From the NCBI RefSeq assembly GCF_901709675.1, contig NC_051091.1:11690967-11754966 (forward strand): DNA of 64,000 nt, written 5' to 3'. Shown here in pieces: positions 24,295 through 38,149 of the stretch (the first letter of the stretch is position 1; each line of letters begins with the position of its first letter). The translations under genes and the position numbers were made by a program. The DNA is from Syngnathus acus (lineage: Eukaryota; Chordata; Actinopteri; Syngnathiformes; Syngnathidae). The notes below the pieces were generated by a model. It was not told the DNA's origin and ran no database searches. It was given only the letters and a program-made list of their open reading frames with translations.

Positions 24295-24625
24295 TATATA
24301 TTTTCTTTAGATAAATACAAAAGCAACTTAAACAACTTCACAGCATGTTACGGTATCCCGTCAATATTTTGTCCTTATACATTTTTTTAAACTTAGGTAA
24401 GGTACTACAGTTCTTTAGTTCTTCACTGCTGGTGTTCCATAATTCCACACCTTTAACTGTTATACAATGTAACTTTAAGTTTGTTCTCACCAAATCTCTT
24501 TTAAACATAAGTGTTCCTCTTAAATAATAGGTACTTTCCCTCCACTCAAACAACCTCTGGATACTGTTTGGCAATTGATTATTTTTTATTTTGTACATGA
24601 GTTGGATGGTTTTAAAGTCGACTAG
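23985..24625 (-). mobile_element. non-LTR retrotransposon fragment (reverse-transcriptase ORF C-terminus and 3' UTR)
   Basis: The minus-strand frame 24598-24338 encodes a peptide with GVELWNTSSEELKNCSTL and KFKKMYKDKILTGY. This is the usual C-terminal end of fish LINE reverse-transcriptase ORFs (GVKLWNSL...K..F...YK pattern). After the stop, about 350 bp of 3' UTR follow with a (TA)n run, ending near the plus-strand TTGTTTGTTTATTTCGAACA. It is 5'-truncated and inactive. Confidence 0.75.
24263..24293. repeat. (TA)n microsatellite
   Basis: About 15 TA units within the LINE 3' UTR fragment. Confidence 0.9.
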
Positions 24626-24639
24626 GTCGTTGTATTTCA

Positions 24640-27300
24640 GTGAGCTTTAACATTGCAGTGTACTCAAGATGACCAAACACAATGACTGGGGACACTGCTA
24701 TGATAATCCCCCAGTAATTGACACACCCAAAACGTTTTGTAAATGTTTGTAGATTTGATAAGATGGCAGCAAAGCAATTTTTTTCCTATTGGCTCAAGTT
24801 ATATCTTGACCAACAAGATCCACCCCTTCACCTCAACACAACTACTTGGCACAAAAATTCCACCAGATGGCATCAAACCATTATTTTTGTATTCGACATG
24901 GCTTTGGCTAGCACAATAAACACCAAATTGCAAAATCAGCAAACATGTAAAATGATGAGTTCTGGACTTCAAATATGTGGATGTTCCATTTTAAGCAGAC
25001 TTTTACTGGCATTTAGTTACATGCCAAACATACAAGTCGATCGGAGTTCATTGATAAAAACTGAACCCAATGGACCTGACCTGAATCTCTAGGTGTAGAC
25101 GTACGCTACTCCCACTCTGTCTCTTTTAAGGCCACTATAGACTAAACTGTGACCTTCCTCTAATTACTTTGTTACAGTCTCTACAGTCGGACAGAAATAA
25201 CACCCCCTTGACCTTCCCCGTACCATCCACGGACCTTGCGCCGTGTGTGGCATCATATGTGTCGTAAAAGGTTGCATGGTTTGTTTCTTTATCTACATCC
25301 ATGAACAAGGATACCAATCCGTCCCGGGTTTATTTTGTTCCTGTATAGAAACACATCCTGAAGCTGTCATCCTCTCAATGCACAGTGACAATATATATAA
25401 TATCACACGTTCACTCGGGCTGCTAGACAAAATAAAGAAAGTGGGTGCAAGGGGAGCGAGGACACGGCTAATTTACTGCCGGAACTATATTTGCCAGGGT
25501 TTTGGGTTCCTCTTTTTTATTAAAAGAATGCGACGATAAATGTTTAGCTAAGCTTCGGAGCGTGTCGTTAAGACCGGGATGTAGAATGTGAGGCTCCGTG
25601 ACGCTAAAAGCGAATGACCTGTAGCACTGAATTCACCTTTCTATACCCAAATGTGTCAGACATAATATTCAATCATTCAAGACGATTTTTCCCGCTCAAG
25701 AATATAAGTATGGACGGCGGTACGTCGGCCTAACATTTTCATAGCGGAATAAAATATGAGTCACTCAGCAGATTTTTTTTGTCTTCCTGCTGTTCGGCTC
25801 CTGCTAGTTGTGCTGTCAGTTTTGTTTTATTTTATAACTTGTGGTATAACGTACAAGAAGCAGTCTTGTATGTTTTTCTTGTACTTTATTTTATCGATGT
25901 CGAAACAAAAAAAATAAACATTTTGGGGGGGTTTAGTTTCCCTTTAGGTGTGAAATAATCCCTCATTTTGAACCTTCTGTCTTTCTTCTCGTCGCATTTA
26001 TTGCCTTGTCAGTCTGCAGTAATTGTCCATGTGGAAAAATAATCCCAGCAAAATAATGTTAAAATATTACGTGCAGGATGAGTACAAAAAAAAAAATCTG
26101 TGATGGAGTGAGGCTGCAAAAAGTCAACCGCAATATTGCGAAGGACCACCGCACAACGCTGCAAAAGTGTTTGATGAAATTTAACAACTACCATCTGGAT
26201 ATTCTTTTTTGGTAAAGTGGCTTTGCTTACTGTATTCATGTTGTGGCATTTTTCATGCTTGTCCGCAGTGAAACCAAAGGCGGAGTTCATACATTAGTCA
26301 TGAATTTTTCATCCAAAACATTTGCGTCTTCACAAGCACGTGTGCATAAAACCCAATCCATTGGAGTGGCTAAAATGGGGGACGAGGAAGCGGGGGAGAT
26401 TTGAATCCAGGGGTGTCAAAACGATGGAAGGGGGGGAGGAAGGAAGGAAGTGGGGTCGCAACAAGAGAAGGAAAGATAAAACTGATGTGTTGCATGGGCG
26501 CTGGAGGGATGTCACGGCTGGAGGCAAGGAGTGGGGAAGGAAGGAGGAAGAGGAGGAGAGGGACGGGGGTGCTGAGGGGCGACGGCGGGGGGCTCATTAA
26601 CCAGTGCGAGATTGGAGCCTCCGTCGCTCGCTCGCGTTCGACCGCACTGACGCTTTGATGAGGTCTGCATCCTCCAGCCTCAATCAGTCCCACATGAGTC
26701 TTACCGAGATGCCAGAGAGGCAGAGGGGCACAGTGTGTGTGTGTGTGTGTGGGGGGGGGGGGGGTGACAGGAAGAGTCAACAGAACGAGAAAGCTTTCAA
26801 ATGGCCCAGCGGAAAGAAAAGAGCCATAAGGGGAATGAAATGTTGGGATTTTTATATATTTGAAAAAAATGAAAGCCACGGTGAGAAATGCTTTGAAATT
26901 CTTGCTTGTGAAAAAATAAACTACTGTCTGGAGTGGGGAATTGTTTTTACCACCCAAAAGTATTTCAGCGGACTCATGAGTCATTGTGAGAGTAGGGATG
27001 ATAAAAGATGAAGAAAAAAAAAGAAAAAAATGCTGTGACTGTGCATAGTTTTGCATAGCTGTGGAATGGAAGCCTCTTGACCGGTTCAAGTCTGCGAATA
27101 TTGTCAAGCGTTTTGAGTGCTTTGCACAGTCAAGCGGTTCTGCTTTCCAACCTCACGTTGGCCTTTGCTGCAGCCTTTCTTTGTGGACTTTGCAAGTTTG
27201 GTCCATGAAGACTAAAATTGTCCATATATGAGTGTGTATGAGTGTGAATGATAGCCAATCATGAAATTGCACAGCATAAAAGCAGTATATTTCCCAAAAA
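24640..27300. other. intergenic with a purine-rich GC island
   Basis: 24.7-26.3 kb is AT-rich without recognisable genes. 26.37-26.77 kb is strikingly G/A-rich on the plus strand, with GGGGGAGG and GGAAGG runs, then a short GT run joined to 13 Gs. The proline-rich minus-strand frame across it is a composition artefact. Confidence 0.5.
26731..26764. repeat. (GT)n followed by poly-G
   Basis: A (GT)9-10 run at 26731-26750 passes directly into a 13-G homopolymer, prone to slippage. Confidence 0.85.
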
Positions 27301-27317
27301 TATTTTTGTGGAAAATG

Positions 27318-27493
27318 TACCGTAATTTTCGGACTATAAGTCGCACCGGAGTATAAGTCGCACCAGCCATAAAATGCCCAAAAAAGTGAAAAAACCCCAT
27401 ATATATGTATATAAATCGCTCCTGAGTATAAGTCGCCCCCCCCACCCAAACTATGAAAAAAAAACCGCGACTTATAGTCCGAAAATTACGGTA
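27318..27493. mobile_element. intact MITE with 27-bp perfect terminal inverted repeats
   Basis: 176 bp. TACCGTAATTTTCGGACTAT at the left is mirrored exactly at the right, for 27 bp in all. The outer TA on both sides fits a TA target duplication, suggesting a Tc1/mariner-type parent. The inside has internal GTATAAGTCGC repeats and no coding capacity. The remnant at 1289-1379 belongs to the same broad family. Confidence 0.9.
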
Positions 27494-28113
27494 TGTATTT
27501 TTACAGAGAGAAAAAGTGTTGGTTTCTTTGTCAGCATCAGATGCGTGTGCTACATGAGCACACAAATTGGCAAGCTCGATGAAGTGCTGCCTCCATGAGG
27601 GAAAACACAGTCCAAGCTTCAACTATACAGACAGTTGAAGCTTGCATTCACATTCACTCAACAGGGTGAGGTGAACAAGTAGCTCCTTTGGATGAGATTA
27701 GGTCCCCCAACAGGTCCGCCATATTGAGCTAACCTCTTCCCATTATGAAGTTTCCAGTGGGTCACAGTTATTTAGTGGTAAACCGAATCAGAAAATGCTC
27801 CTAAATGCGATGTACACCATGTCCAGCTCGTGTAGGGTTAAAGAGGACAATAGCGCACGCTTAAAAAAAGACAACCCGCAACTGTCTGAGGTTATCTGTA
27901 CGTTAACTGGAGCCTGAATGTAACTGAAGCCGTTTCCAGTCCCAATCCCCTTCACCACTTGGCAAACGTATAGAAATGAGGTTACTTTATTGGTTTCCTT
28001 AATTGGTGCCAGTTTCCATTTTCATTTCCAGAAACTCGCAGCGGCCCAGCATTGGGTTTCTTTTCCGCACACTCACACACACACACTAGGGGGGAGGACA
28101 GATATCAGTAGCA

Positions 28114-28142
28114 GACACACACACACACACACACACACACAC
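28114..28142. repeat. (CA)n microsatellite
   Basis: About 14 CA units; a shorter CA run lies at 28071-28086. Confidence 0.9.
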
Positions 28143-31100
28143 ATCACCGTGCTGCATATGTAAACATATTCCCAGACTGTTTGTGCTTTGTTCGGTTAAC
28201 GTGCGTGCACTGACTCATCAGCCATTGTGGGCAGGGGGAAGACTTTTGCAGTAAGTGCATCAGTGGAAAAGAAGAAGGCGATCGCCATATTTCTCCAGTT
28301 GTGGAGTAAATCACACAAGGAATACACAAAACTCACCACAAAGTGAGCACAAAAGCCACCGTGACGGAGGAGCAGAAAAGGGAATTGAGGAGTGCGCTGG
28401 GTAAAAAAGGGGATGCGGGAAAAGTCAACAATGCAAAGACACGTTTGGATATATGAAGCTGGTAAATATGAAGGTAAAAACTGGTAAAGACACGTGTGTC
28501 AGGGAAACACCCTTGGAGGAAAAAACATCTCTAAACTCTCAATATGGTGGAAAAGTATCATTTACGACAAAAACTTTTGGGAAACGCATCACACTGAAAA
28601 TAATGATGAAAAAATAAATACAAGTGTATGGTTGCAATGTTATAGGAAAAACAAATGCACAAATATAAAAAAAATATGTCATTTAATCATGTTAAAAGCA
28701 TCTTAAAAACACTTTATAGAGGAAAAAAGACAAACTTGTTCTAGCAAAAAAATTAAAAACTCAATTTAAAACATCTTTTTAAAGATTTAATCCAAATGTA
28801 TTTTTTTAAAGAAAATGCTTTCAATTAAAAAGTTATTCACCCTAAATGATCATTTTCATTTATCCACTCAAAAAAGTATTTAATTAAAAAAAGTTATTCA
28901 CCCTAAATATAATAAATTTCATTCATTCCCCAAAAATATTTTAAATTTTTTTTTTACTAAGGTGCATTTCATTTTGTATATATAAACATAAGCATGTTTT
29001 TCTCCATTTACATTCAAGCCAGTCCTGTTCCTGGAATGAGTCGCTGTTCACACGTCACCACACTAATAAAAGGCATAAAAGATTCTTATGTTAGATGTCG
29101 TCAGGAATCTCTCCCGCGCACGCGGAGACACATCCACTGGGAGGGGCCCAATCACTGCGACGCATTACCCCTCTGAACACACACGCGACCCATTATTCAC
29201 CCACTGTTCCTCACAAATGCGATAATGATAGGCTTTGGCCCTTGACAAAACAGCACCAACACACACAGCATGTAGCTTCTGTTTACTCTCATCCCATCCC
29301 TTATTATTATATATAGATTATAATTATACGTACATTTATCATTTCCCCCAACACTCCGCTGTCTGCCAAGACCAGTAAGCTCTTTGCTATACAAACGTCT
29401 ACATCTCATGCGCGGTCTTTTCTGTCTTTATCCTTTTTAGTCTTGCTTTGTGACTGTAGCGCCATTTTCTTCAGGCACAGTTATTGGACGAGTGACTAAT
29501 ATATATTTGTTGTTTTTTTGGTAAGTGGCAGGATTTTTGGTGATCATTTTCAATAATGTGATAATGTTCAAATATTCTTGGCAGAGGTCGGGGGCGCTAG
29601 TTAGTCGTTTTCACCCATCGATGGTGGACATTTCATTCATGAGAGGGCTCACAAAAAAGTATCAAGCACACTTGACTCAAATTGATGAGGACGTTGGCTA
29701 TTTTGGCTCAAAGCTGCCATTTTGGGAAAATTCCAGGGCGTGTATTATTACGAACTCCTATGACAGGAATTTACCCTTAATGGGCCCCAATCGGAAGCAG
29801 GTATCCTAGACAGATGGGGCCACGCTAAATTATCCAGCTTTTTGGCCTATGCCATTTAATGTGTGCGGGTGTTGAAGCTGGATGAACATTTAGAGGATTC
29901 GCGATGAGGAGAAGGCACCGCGAGGGCCCGGCTTGAATTATTACTACTTTTGTCAGTTTCAAGTTATTCAATGATCCATTGTGGGTTTTGCTCTCTTTAA
30001 CGAAAGGGCGCACCAATAATTTTGTCCATGTGTGCGATTAGTCAATTTCAAATGACGGGAATCATATTTTTGAGACTGTTGATCAATGATGACGAATTTC
30101 AAGCAGTGGGAAGGTGCACAGGCAGCTTGTGAGTTGGCAGGCCAAAGCCCCATTGTGCAGGGAAGACCACAGGGCCTCCCTTCTCTGCGCTCCCCTCACC
30201 CCATCCAGCCCGCCACAACAAAGGGCAATTAAATGCCGCCGCGCTGCCAGCTGAGGGGTCGACCGCCAGCCACACTTCCACAAACAGGCCCGAACCAAAG
30301 GAGAGAAGCAATAAAAGCCAACCTATCCAAAAGTAAACCCCCTTTAAGCCCTTTCCTCCCCCCCGCTGATTCGAACCAGAAGGTGACTGGCTGGCTGTCT
30401 TTTTAGCCGTATCGTTTACTATGGCCACTCAGGCTGCATTATTACCACGTGTGCACGTTTTACACGAAGACGTTAACCCACACGGCGAAGCATTACACAA
30501 ACGCACGTCCATATAGTTGGCGGGGGTGAAATGTCGACACGATCAAGAGATTTGGCGCTTGACTCGAGTGACAGGAGAGCCATTCAGCTCCTTAGTAGCG
30601 CCACTGAATGAAAACAGACCAGATTGGCGAAAATGTCTGCCAATCACACCGAACTGCTTTCGGACCATCAGCGTTACCTACAAAACAAATTGAAGCAATA
30701 TACTAAATGCAGCCTCCCGAGTGGACAGTTTGATGGAGTGGAAAATACAAGTTGTCAATTTACACCGAAAACAATATTTTGTCAGGTGGTAGCACAAAAG
30801 AAACTCAACTGGATGCAGATGTATTTGGAAGTAAATGCTACTTAAGAAATGTATGTGCCTCAATTTTTTTCAGTCTAAAAAGGGAAATATCAAATTAGCT
30901 TCATTTTATTTAATTACTTTATATATTTAATTTTGTTGTGATAGGAGTAGGAAGAGGTAAAATCTTGTCTTTTCTTGGTTGGACTGCTATTAAAGTCTTT
31001 TTCATCTTTCATAAATTAATATATGAAAAGTACTATACTGTGCCTTTGAAATATTTTTAAAAATTACAATATTAAGTTTTGAAAATGATTAGCATTATTT

Positions 31101-31338
31101 TGTCTTATTTCTTATATTGGTAATTTGCAGTAACACGAAACCTAAGATAATTCTACTGCACTGCAAACTGCATCCACCATACAATAAAACATTTGCTGAA
31201 AATTCCAACAGGTTTTTTTTTTTTTAAATACATGACACTATGTGGCTGCAGTTGAACTATCTCCAAGCGGAGCAAACATTGGAATGACACTTTTGGATGG
31301 GCGATATTTAGGTTTAGCCTTCTTTCTGCCCTGTGACC

Positions 31339-31353
31339 CCAGCAGAGGGCAGG
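31339..31353 (+). promoter_or_regulatory. CTCF-like motif at the edge of a GC-rich island
   Basis: CCAGCAGAGGGCAGG agrees with 13 of 15 positions of the CTCF core. It sits at the left edge of a GC-rich segment (31.32-31.80 kb) between igsf8 and sp7. Confidence 0.35.
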
Positions 31354-32833
31354 ATTGCTGGGAACTGCTGCAAAGACGTCGAAAGCCATGTCGACAGCGC
31401 CATTGACCTAAGCCCAACCCACCCTGGCCCGGGCCGGCTCGGCCGGGATTCAGCGTGGGCCGCATCGCGGTGTCTCTGGTCAGGCAGCCTGGAGCCCTTG
31501 GGCGCTGGCAAGGGGCGCGGGCGTCCGGGAGGGGCCCCCTCAAAAGCCATCTACGAGGGGCCACACCCACGCGGGGCCATTACGGTGGATGCTGTTCTGG
31601 GCTTCACCCGAGGCCGCCCGACTGCCATTTTTAGCGCAGCACCAGAGTAGACCACATGCTGTGGCTTCGGGCTAGCGGGGGGAAGGACGCTTTCTTTATT
31701 TTCACTCAAAGCACTAAAGAGCTTTGGGGAGAATTTCGACATTTGCACTCCGGTTGACTCAGCCGGCGCGGACAAATTGTTCCGACGCGCCACCATTTTG
31801 AACGGGAAAAAAATTTAGATAGAGCGTTCTCAATCTCATATCTTGCGCTGCCGTCTGCCATCGTTTTGAAATAAAGTTATTTGAAGATGCAACTGTTTAC
31901 GTTTGCTCGTTTCTCAACGTTTGGGAAGAATGAGAAGGATTCATTTTGGGGATCTTGTCAAGTATGCCATGTTGGGCCCTGCACAGTCTCATTTTAGGAG
32001 GCAGCATGTGGGCAGGAGCGCTGGGTGGTCTGACGAAATGAAGTCGAGCTTCCTCTTGCACACACATATGGCACAGCTTGGCCTTTTTTGTGTTTGTTTT
32101 GATTTTTGGGGTTTCAGGTTATAAGTAATAAAAGTCCCCATGAGCTATATGCTTATTTTACCTTGCTTATAAGACCTTTTCTATTTCACGACTGTGCTTC
32201 TACTCCACCCGCCTTGTCTTTTTTTTTTTCTCCTTCCCAATCTGAGCTTCTTGAACTTGACAGCCTCTCCAATTTTTGTTCATCTTGATCCCCTTTTCTC
32301 ATCTTGACCAGGAAGTGCCCACACATCAGTCCCCTCTCCTCAAAAGGAAATACAAATCAAGCACACTTCACTTGGGTTGCACCCAATCACTCAATAAAAG
32401 ACGGGGGACATCCGATACTCTCGGTCACCCGACTCCTTCAGACGAGGAGATTTGACGCGCTTGAAGATCCCCCCTCGAGCCGCCAGCTCAATATGTCTCT
32501 GATAAATAAACGACAGATCCCCGATCTCCCCAAACCACACGATTGCGGGTGCGAGGAGGCATCGAGTGTGAAGCTCCGAAAGATCTTCGATTAACGGAAA
32601 AGGCGCTTGAGGCACGGGCACTTTTTTGTCTTGAGAGCCGTGGACCACAAAGTTGAAGAGGTTTGAAATATTGGCAGTGCAGACAGGAGGAGTTAAAGGA
32701 GACATTTTCTGACATTTTTCACAATTTCAAACTATTTGCTTGAGTCTTAAAAGGACTCTGACTATCAAAAACCATTAAAAAAAAACGGAGTCAATATCAT
32801 CATACGGTGCTTCTGAGTTTACATTTTGCATTG

Positions 32834-32939
<106 letters not shown>

Positions 32940-35900
32940 TGAGGCCTTTCCACCATGTGGGATATTTTGGTACATCCAAAGATTAAAAAAAAAAAAAAAA
33001 ACGGAAGTCAATTTGACTTAAGTTGGGTGTAGGCAGGGTTGGGGGGTAAAGATGACTGGCGGTGGCACACGCTCCACACATGGAACAGATCATGGCACGT
33101 ATAGCGTTAAGATTTACCCATATGAAATAAAGCAGCCCAAAAAAAGAAAGCCTCCCCAACTTCTGGCTGAGCTCCACCGCGGAGTAATGAGCTCCCACCC
33201 AAACCTCAGCAGCAGCTGCTGTCAGGGTCTGGGGGCACTGACTAAATATATAAGAAGCTGTTAGGCAAGAGCGGAAGGTGCACACCCCCCCCCCACACAC
33301 ACACGGTAAAAGTTGCCATTTTTACGCCTTTATTCCTGTTTGGCAATCACACCAAACGAGTGCCCGCCAAAGTCAAAAGGTAAGCAGAGCTGCAATTGTG
33401 TAAAAAAAACACAAATAACATGACTCATTTGCTGATGTTGGAAATTTCCACATCATTTAGCCATTTGATTTTGGTTTCGTCATTATTGTGTGTGGTAACG
33501 CTGTAAAAAACATAATTTCTCTCTTCTATTGTATTCATAGCAATGCAGTACAAAAATGAATGAAAAATGCCGCGCACTTGGATGGAAATGCGATTCTAAC
33601 ATGACACATATCAAGACAAGGAAACATACACGTGTCTCTCCCTCGCTTAACTCACAGATAAATTATTGTCGCCCACAAGACCCCGCCGCACTCAGCTTCA
33701 CGAGCTACACTGACTACTCATGTGGTGCTTTTCTTGTGTGTCTGTGCAGCCCACCAAGTTTACTGTCTAAAGGAACAATCATTTGGATATTTATGGCTCT
33801 CCAAGCCACGAGAGAGACTTTTCAAACGTATGTGCAGTGTTATCATATTGTGTAAAACAGTATCAAGTCTGGGATGGGGGACGGTAAGGCAAACGGCGTG
33901 AGGTTCCACACGCTGGTCGAGTTAGCGCCTCACCGGGTCTGCAGTACGTTTAAGCCGCTTTGATAAATTGACGCACTCAACCTGTATTTCTCAAGAAAAT
34001 GCTTTTTCAGTTTATTATGTTATAGTTGGCCGCTGTGTACATTGGGAAGACGTATGGCACCGAGCCGCTGCTGCTGTAAGGTTCGGGTTTTCCATTTTTA
34101 GATTTGTTTTCTTTTACTTAAACATGGGCGTTACAGTTCGATTGTTTAGACAATTGCTGGGGTATAATATTTCTGCTGTGTAAAAATATTACACAAGGTA
34201 AATGTCTTGTGGATGGTATAAAACATAAGTCACTTTATTCATTTAAGTAGCCAGAAATGTAGTCCAAACATTCCCACCCGGGAACAGTCCAAATGAAGAG
34301 ATGGCCACCCTGAGCAATTGACACCTGCTGGGCGTCATTTAAGTGGCCGCGGGTTTTTGTGACAGACAGACAGATTACAGGCCACAATGGCAACTTGTGT
34401 GCCGTGAGAAGGCTGCAAACTGGACTCCATTCTAGAATCTTGTAGAAGTATGTCATGCATTAGCCAGAAGATTTGCTTGTATCTTTTATGCAGACTGGAC
34501 AACTTGAAGTAGTTTAAAAAAAAAATTCAACTATGGTAGCCCATGTATTGTCATAATTGGGAAATATAAATGGGGGTGGGTCTGATGTGGCCCCTTGGCC
34601 GTGCTAAAAATGACTGTCAACGCATATATTGCAGTTTTAAGAAATCCTTGCGCTGGTCCAAAGGCAAAAAAGTAAAAAAGCTAATACGTAAAGAAAATAC
34701 TCATGTTCGTGTGGACATGGCTTGAGTCCAATGCCTGTCCTTAGTCTGGAGGAGTGAGATTTGATACCATTGGAAACACACAAAGGGGATTTCAGTCTGC
34801 TTCTTAATGCACGTCGTCTCCCCATTTGCATTGTGCCATTCGGAAAAATCTGCAGACGCTGAGGCGTTACGTGCTTGCCGCCATGTCTCCCCACTGAGTA
34901 TGTTCTGTCCACCGGTTACACTATTGGCGGTCACATTACTCAAAACCGCCATTTTTGCCCCGAAGCGTGGAAGACTGACCAGGTGTTTTTTTTTTTCTTT
35001 CATCATAAAGCACGTCGTCACTTCGCATGTTTGAAAGCCAAAAACGAGGGAAAGGTGACTCAGATTCGAAGCCACAATCTCCAGCATGGATGGAACTACA
35101 AATGGAACCCCCCTCCCTCTGTCTGTCCGTCTATATAGCCCCCATCATGTGAAAATACACACACACACATTTCTCTCACTCGCTCTCATTTTCCGTTGAC
35201 AGGCGCTCTCAATCTTTGACCACACGGCCTGGAAAAATAGCACAGAGTCATGCTGCAAGGCAAGTCTATCCCTGACCCTGATTCCCTCTCACCACATTTC
35301 CATCAAGCAGCAAAGTCAAACACTTCTAATCATTTTGGTTCCGCCCCCCCGCCTGCTGTTGAAGTATTATGAACATTGTTAATTTTCTGAGGTCTGACAA
35401 AGCATTGGAGATATTCCATGGATGAGTCACTACGCACTTTGGTGGCACGTGATACAAAAGCATACGAGACAAATGAGGAGAGCGGACGCCAATTAAGCTC
35501 TCAGAGAAGCGGGTTAGAAACAAAGATGCGATGGAGCTAAACCAATGTGCCAAACCTCTGTGTAACTATTTCTGAAAAGAAGGCCGCTCGATGACCTTGC
35601 TAAGGAAGTTGATACGCCTACAGTCCCAGATCATAAAATAATGCAGTGGGACAACTTACACAAATTGTCAGGAAGAAGATAAAGCTAATCATATTTTTAG
35701 CTTGGGTGTGAGTAATTGTTTGTATCTCGCTTCTTCTCAACTAAGATGAGCCCCAATTTAGCCATGACCTTAACAAGTGCTATAGAAAATGGAGGGATGG
35801 ATGTCTAAAAATAAAACTAAAGAGGCCAGTTTCTAAGAGGGAAACAGTGACATTTTGGATGAATTTCAGAGTATGCGGAAAGGCAAAAAATGCTGTGATA

Positions 35901-38100
35901 TTTATTTTTAATTGGCATCATCATGTAAATCAAAATAATCTCTTATTTAGCATTTAGCCTCATTCAGCCTATTAGCTTTTTAGCGTTGATGTTTGCACTG
36001 GACACCATTCAAGCTAGGACCACGACTGAAGGGAAAGCTCGTTGTCAACACAAAATCACGTCTCTCTTGGAAAATAAAAAAAAGAATAAAAATAAAGCTG
36101 CAACTTGGAAGTGGAGTAAGGGAAAGCCTTTTGAAAGGACTGTTAAGAGCTTTACGCATTTCTCTAATTACACCTTTGGCTTGCCCTCGTTTTGATGGGC
36201 AGCTATAAACGAGGAACACACCAAAGATTCGGAGCATGGTAACTCTTGTAAAGCCGGGGCAAAGCGGACGTTCGCAGTTTTAGCCTTACCTGCCCTGTCA
36301 TTTTTACTTGTATGTAAAACGGTAAACATTAACGAGGCGTTAAGGAAAGGAGAGGCTTTGTTAATAGCTAGAACCTGTCATGGGCCTCATGCCAAATGAG
36401 AGGGGACGGAAATCCCTCAAGACTGCTTCGGAAGATTTGATAAGCTTTTATAACACATCGAAGGCGTAGACTAGGGGCCACCTGCTAAATATTTTTAACT
36501 GGTCTGGCACATTTTGAAATATTACAATTAAAATATACGGTGGAACGGAAAATTTGATGTTTGACAAACACAGGGTGAAGTGTCCCCTATCCTGACCTTC
36601 CTTCAATTTTTCTAGATTTGGGCCACAGTGGAAAAGGTTTGGACACCCCTGGTGTAGATGGATGGATGGACAGACAGCACTTGCCTTTGTTCTTTCACTT
36701 GCAGCCCTTCTTGGAATGGGAAAATAAAAGCGACGGAGGTTAGCCGGAGAGCAGACTCCCAAATATAGCCGCTGTGTTCTTGTGAGGGCCAGACTCTCCC
36801 CGACGACAAGCCCAGCTCCGACCGTGCCCTGTAATTGAGGAGAAAATAAGGACAGAAATTATATGTTTATTTTTGACAACAATTTTAATCTTCTGTGCTC
36901 GCCTTCACGAAAAAATGAGACGCCCACAAGAAGGAGATGAGAATATGTCTTTCTGACTCAAAGTGGAGAGTTTTTTTTCTTTTTGGGAGAGTTTTTTTTT
37001 TTTTTTTGACCAACAAATGAAATAAGACAAACAAACATAGCTTCTCAGCTGGGAAAACAACAATTCACTTGTATGCATGTCCTTGTTTCAAAGACTTTGA
37101 ATGAACAACATGAGCTTTAACGTAAGATAGAAACACGCACGAAAATCTGAACCAAAAGCCCCACAAAAATATTTCCCCCACCAAATCTCTAAAGGTAAAA
37201 TGATTAGTTGTATACTTGAACAATTGTGTGTGTCCCCACACATAATTCTGATTTCAAATTCAATTCTTAGTTAACAAATATATAAGAAAGAGTTGTGTAT
37301 CTTTGCAATAATATGACACATGAGTATGATTTTCAGTCAAAATGTCCCATTTGTGGAAACCATGACAGCGAAATGACCTCATACTGACCAGGACTCATTC
37401 AACTCACTCAAAACTAACTTTACCTTTTTATGTCCTTGTCCATGATGTTTTGAATGGACAAGTCATTTTGTCCTATTATTGTTCAAAATTGCTAGTCGAT
37501 ACATTAAAAATCAACCAAATTTTTGTGGTGCGACACCAATCGTCAAAACGCATTAAAGTAGCATTAAAGTAGCACACAGTCTGCCTGGGGACATGAGCAA
37601 TCTATTCTTGATGAACAATGCCAGAAAGAAATTTCCATGAGTTACACATGCAGTTTTACAACCGTTCATTCGTCATTTGTTCCCTCTTTTCATCAGTCAC
37701 CCCCCAACTTTCTTTTTATAAATGGGCTTTATGTGATGTGATAATCTCCTCCTTATTTCAACGACTTGATCTTGTTTTTCCTCTCCTGTCTGTGCTGCTC
37801 ACTCGACGTGAGCTGACATGTCAAAACTTCCATTGCATTGGAAACTGATGCTTGAAACCAGAATAATAAAATCTAGATTACAAACCACAAAATAAAACTG
37901 TGGAGTGTTTTTTTTTTTTAAGATCAACTATGGTGTATGAGCCATGAGGATCTTTTGTGATTTTTCCACCTTTAACTTATATTCTACTCCCGTCTCCAAA
38001 CATGAGACTCAGTCATTCATCTTAATGGAAAAACTGTGCTAGCTAATACTAGATAGACTATCAATCGAAATGAATGTCCACAAGGTGATTGATGAACAAC
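32940..38100. other. intergenic region upstream of sp7
   Basis: No gene recognised. A GC-richer stretch at 33.15-33.27 kb contains E-box CAGCAGCTGCTG and a TATA-like TAAATATATAAG. The remainder is AT-rich. The region probably holds sp7 control elements, but conservation cannot be judged here. Confidence 0.45.
37883..37889 (-). promoter_or_regulatory. RUNX-type motif upstream of sp7
   Basis: AACCACA (TGTGGTT on the minus strand) lies about 0.47 kb 5' of the sp7 ATG. RUNX2 acts upstream of osterix in bone formation, but a 7-mer is weak evidence alone. Confidence 0.3.
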
Positions 38101-38149
38101 CCATTCATGCGTCTGTGTTTGGGAAGGCGGGATTGTGCGCTCTCATCTA

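Larger units (their letters stand above)
27494..32830. other. intergenic, several GC-rich non-coding patches
   Basis: No gene recognised. CA microsatellites lie at 28071-28142. AT-rich DNA fills 28.5-29.0 kb, including an imperfect direct duplication around GTTATTCACCCTAAAT (28832 and 28890). More complex, GC-richer stretches at 29.6-30.45 kb and 31.32-31.80 kb lack a sustained reading frame and may be regulatory. Confidence 0.5.

Noticed and set aside
24718-25092. 124-aa plus-strand frame
   Set aside because: No recognisable domain, AT-rich context, and no splice or promoter context.
26370-27107. 245-aa minus-strand proline-rich open frame
   Set aside because: It spans a purine-rich tract and a GT/poly-G run. 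Its proline and serine content comes from composition, and no family motif or splice support is seen.
31238-31650. Overlapping 105-110 aa frames in the GC island
   Set aside because: Open on both strands at once with no domain, as expected from a GC-rich segment poor in stop codons.
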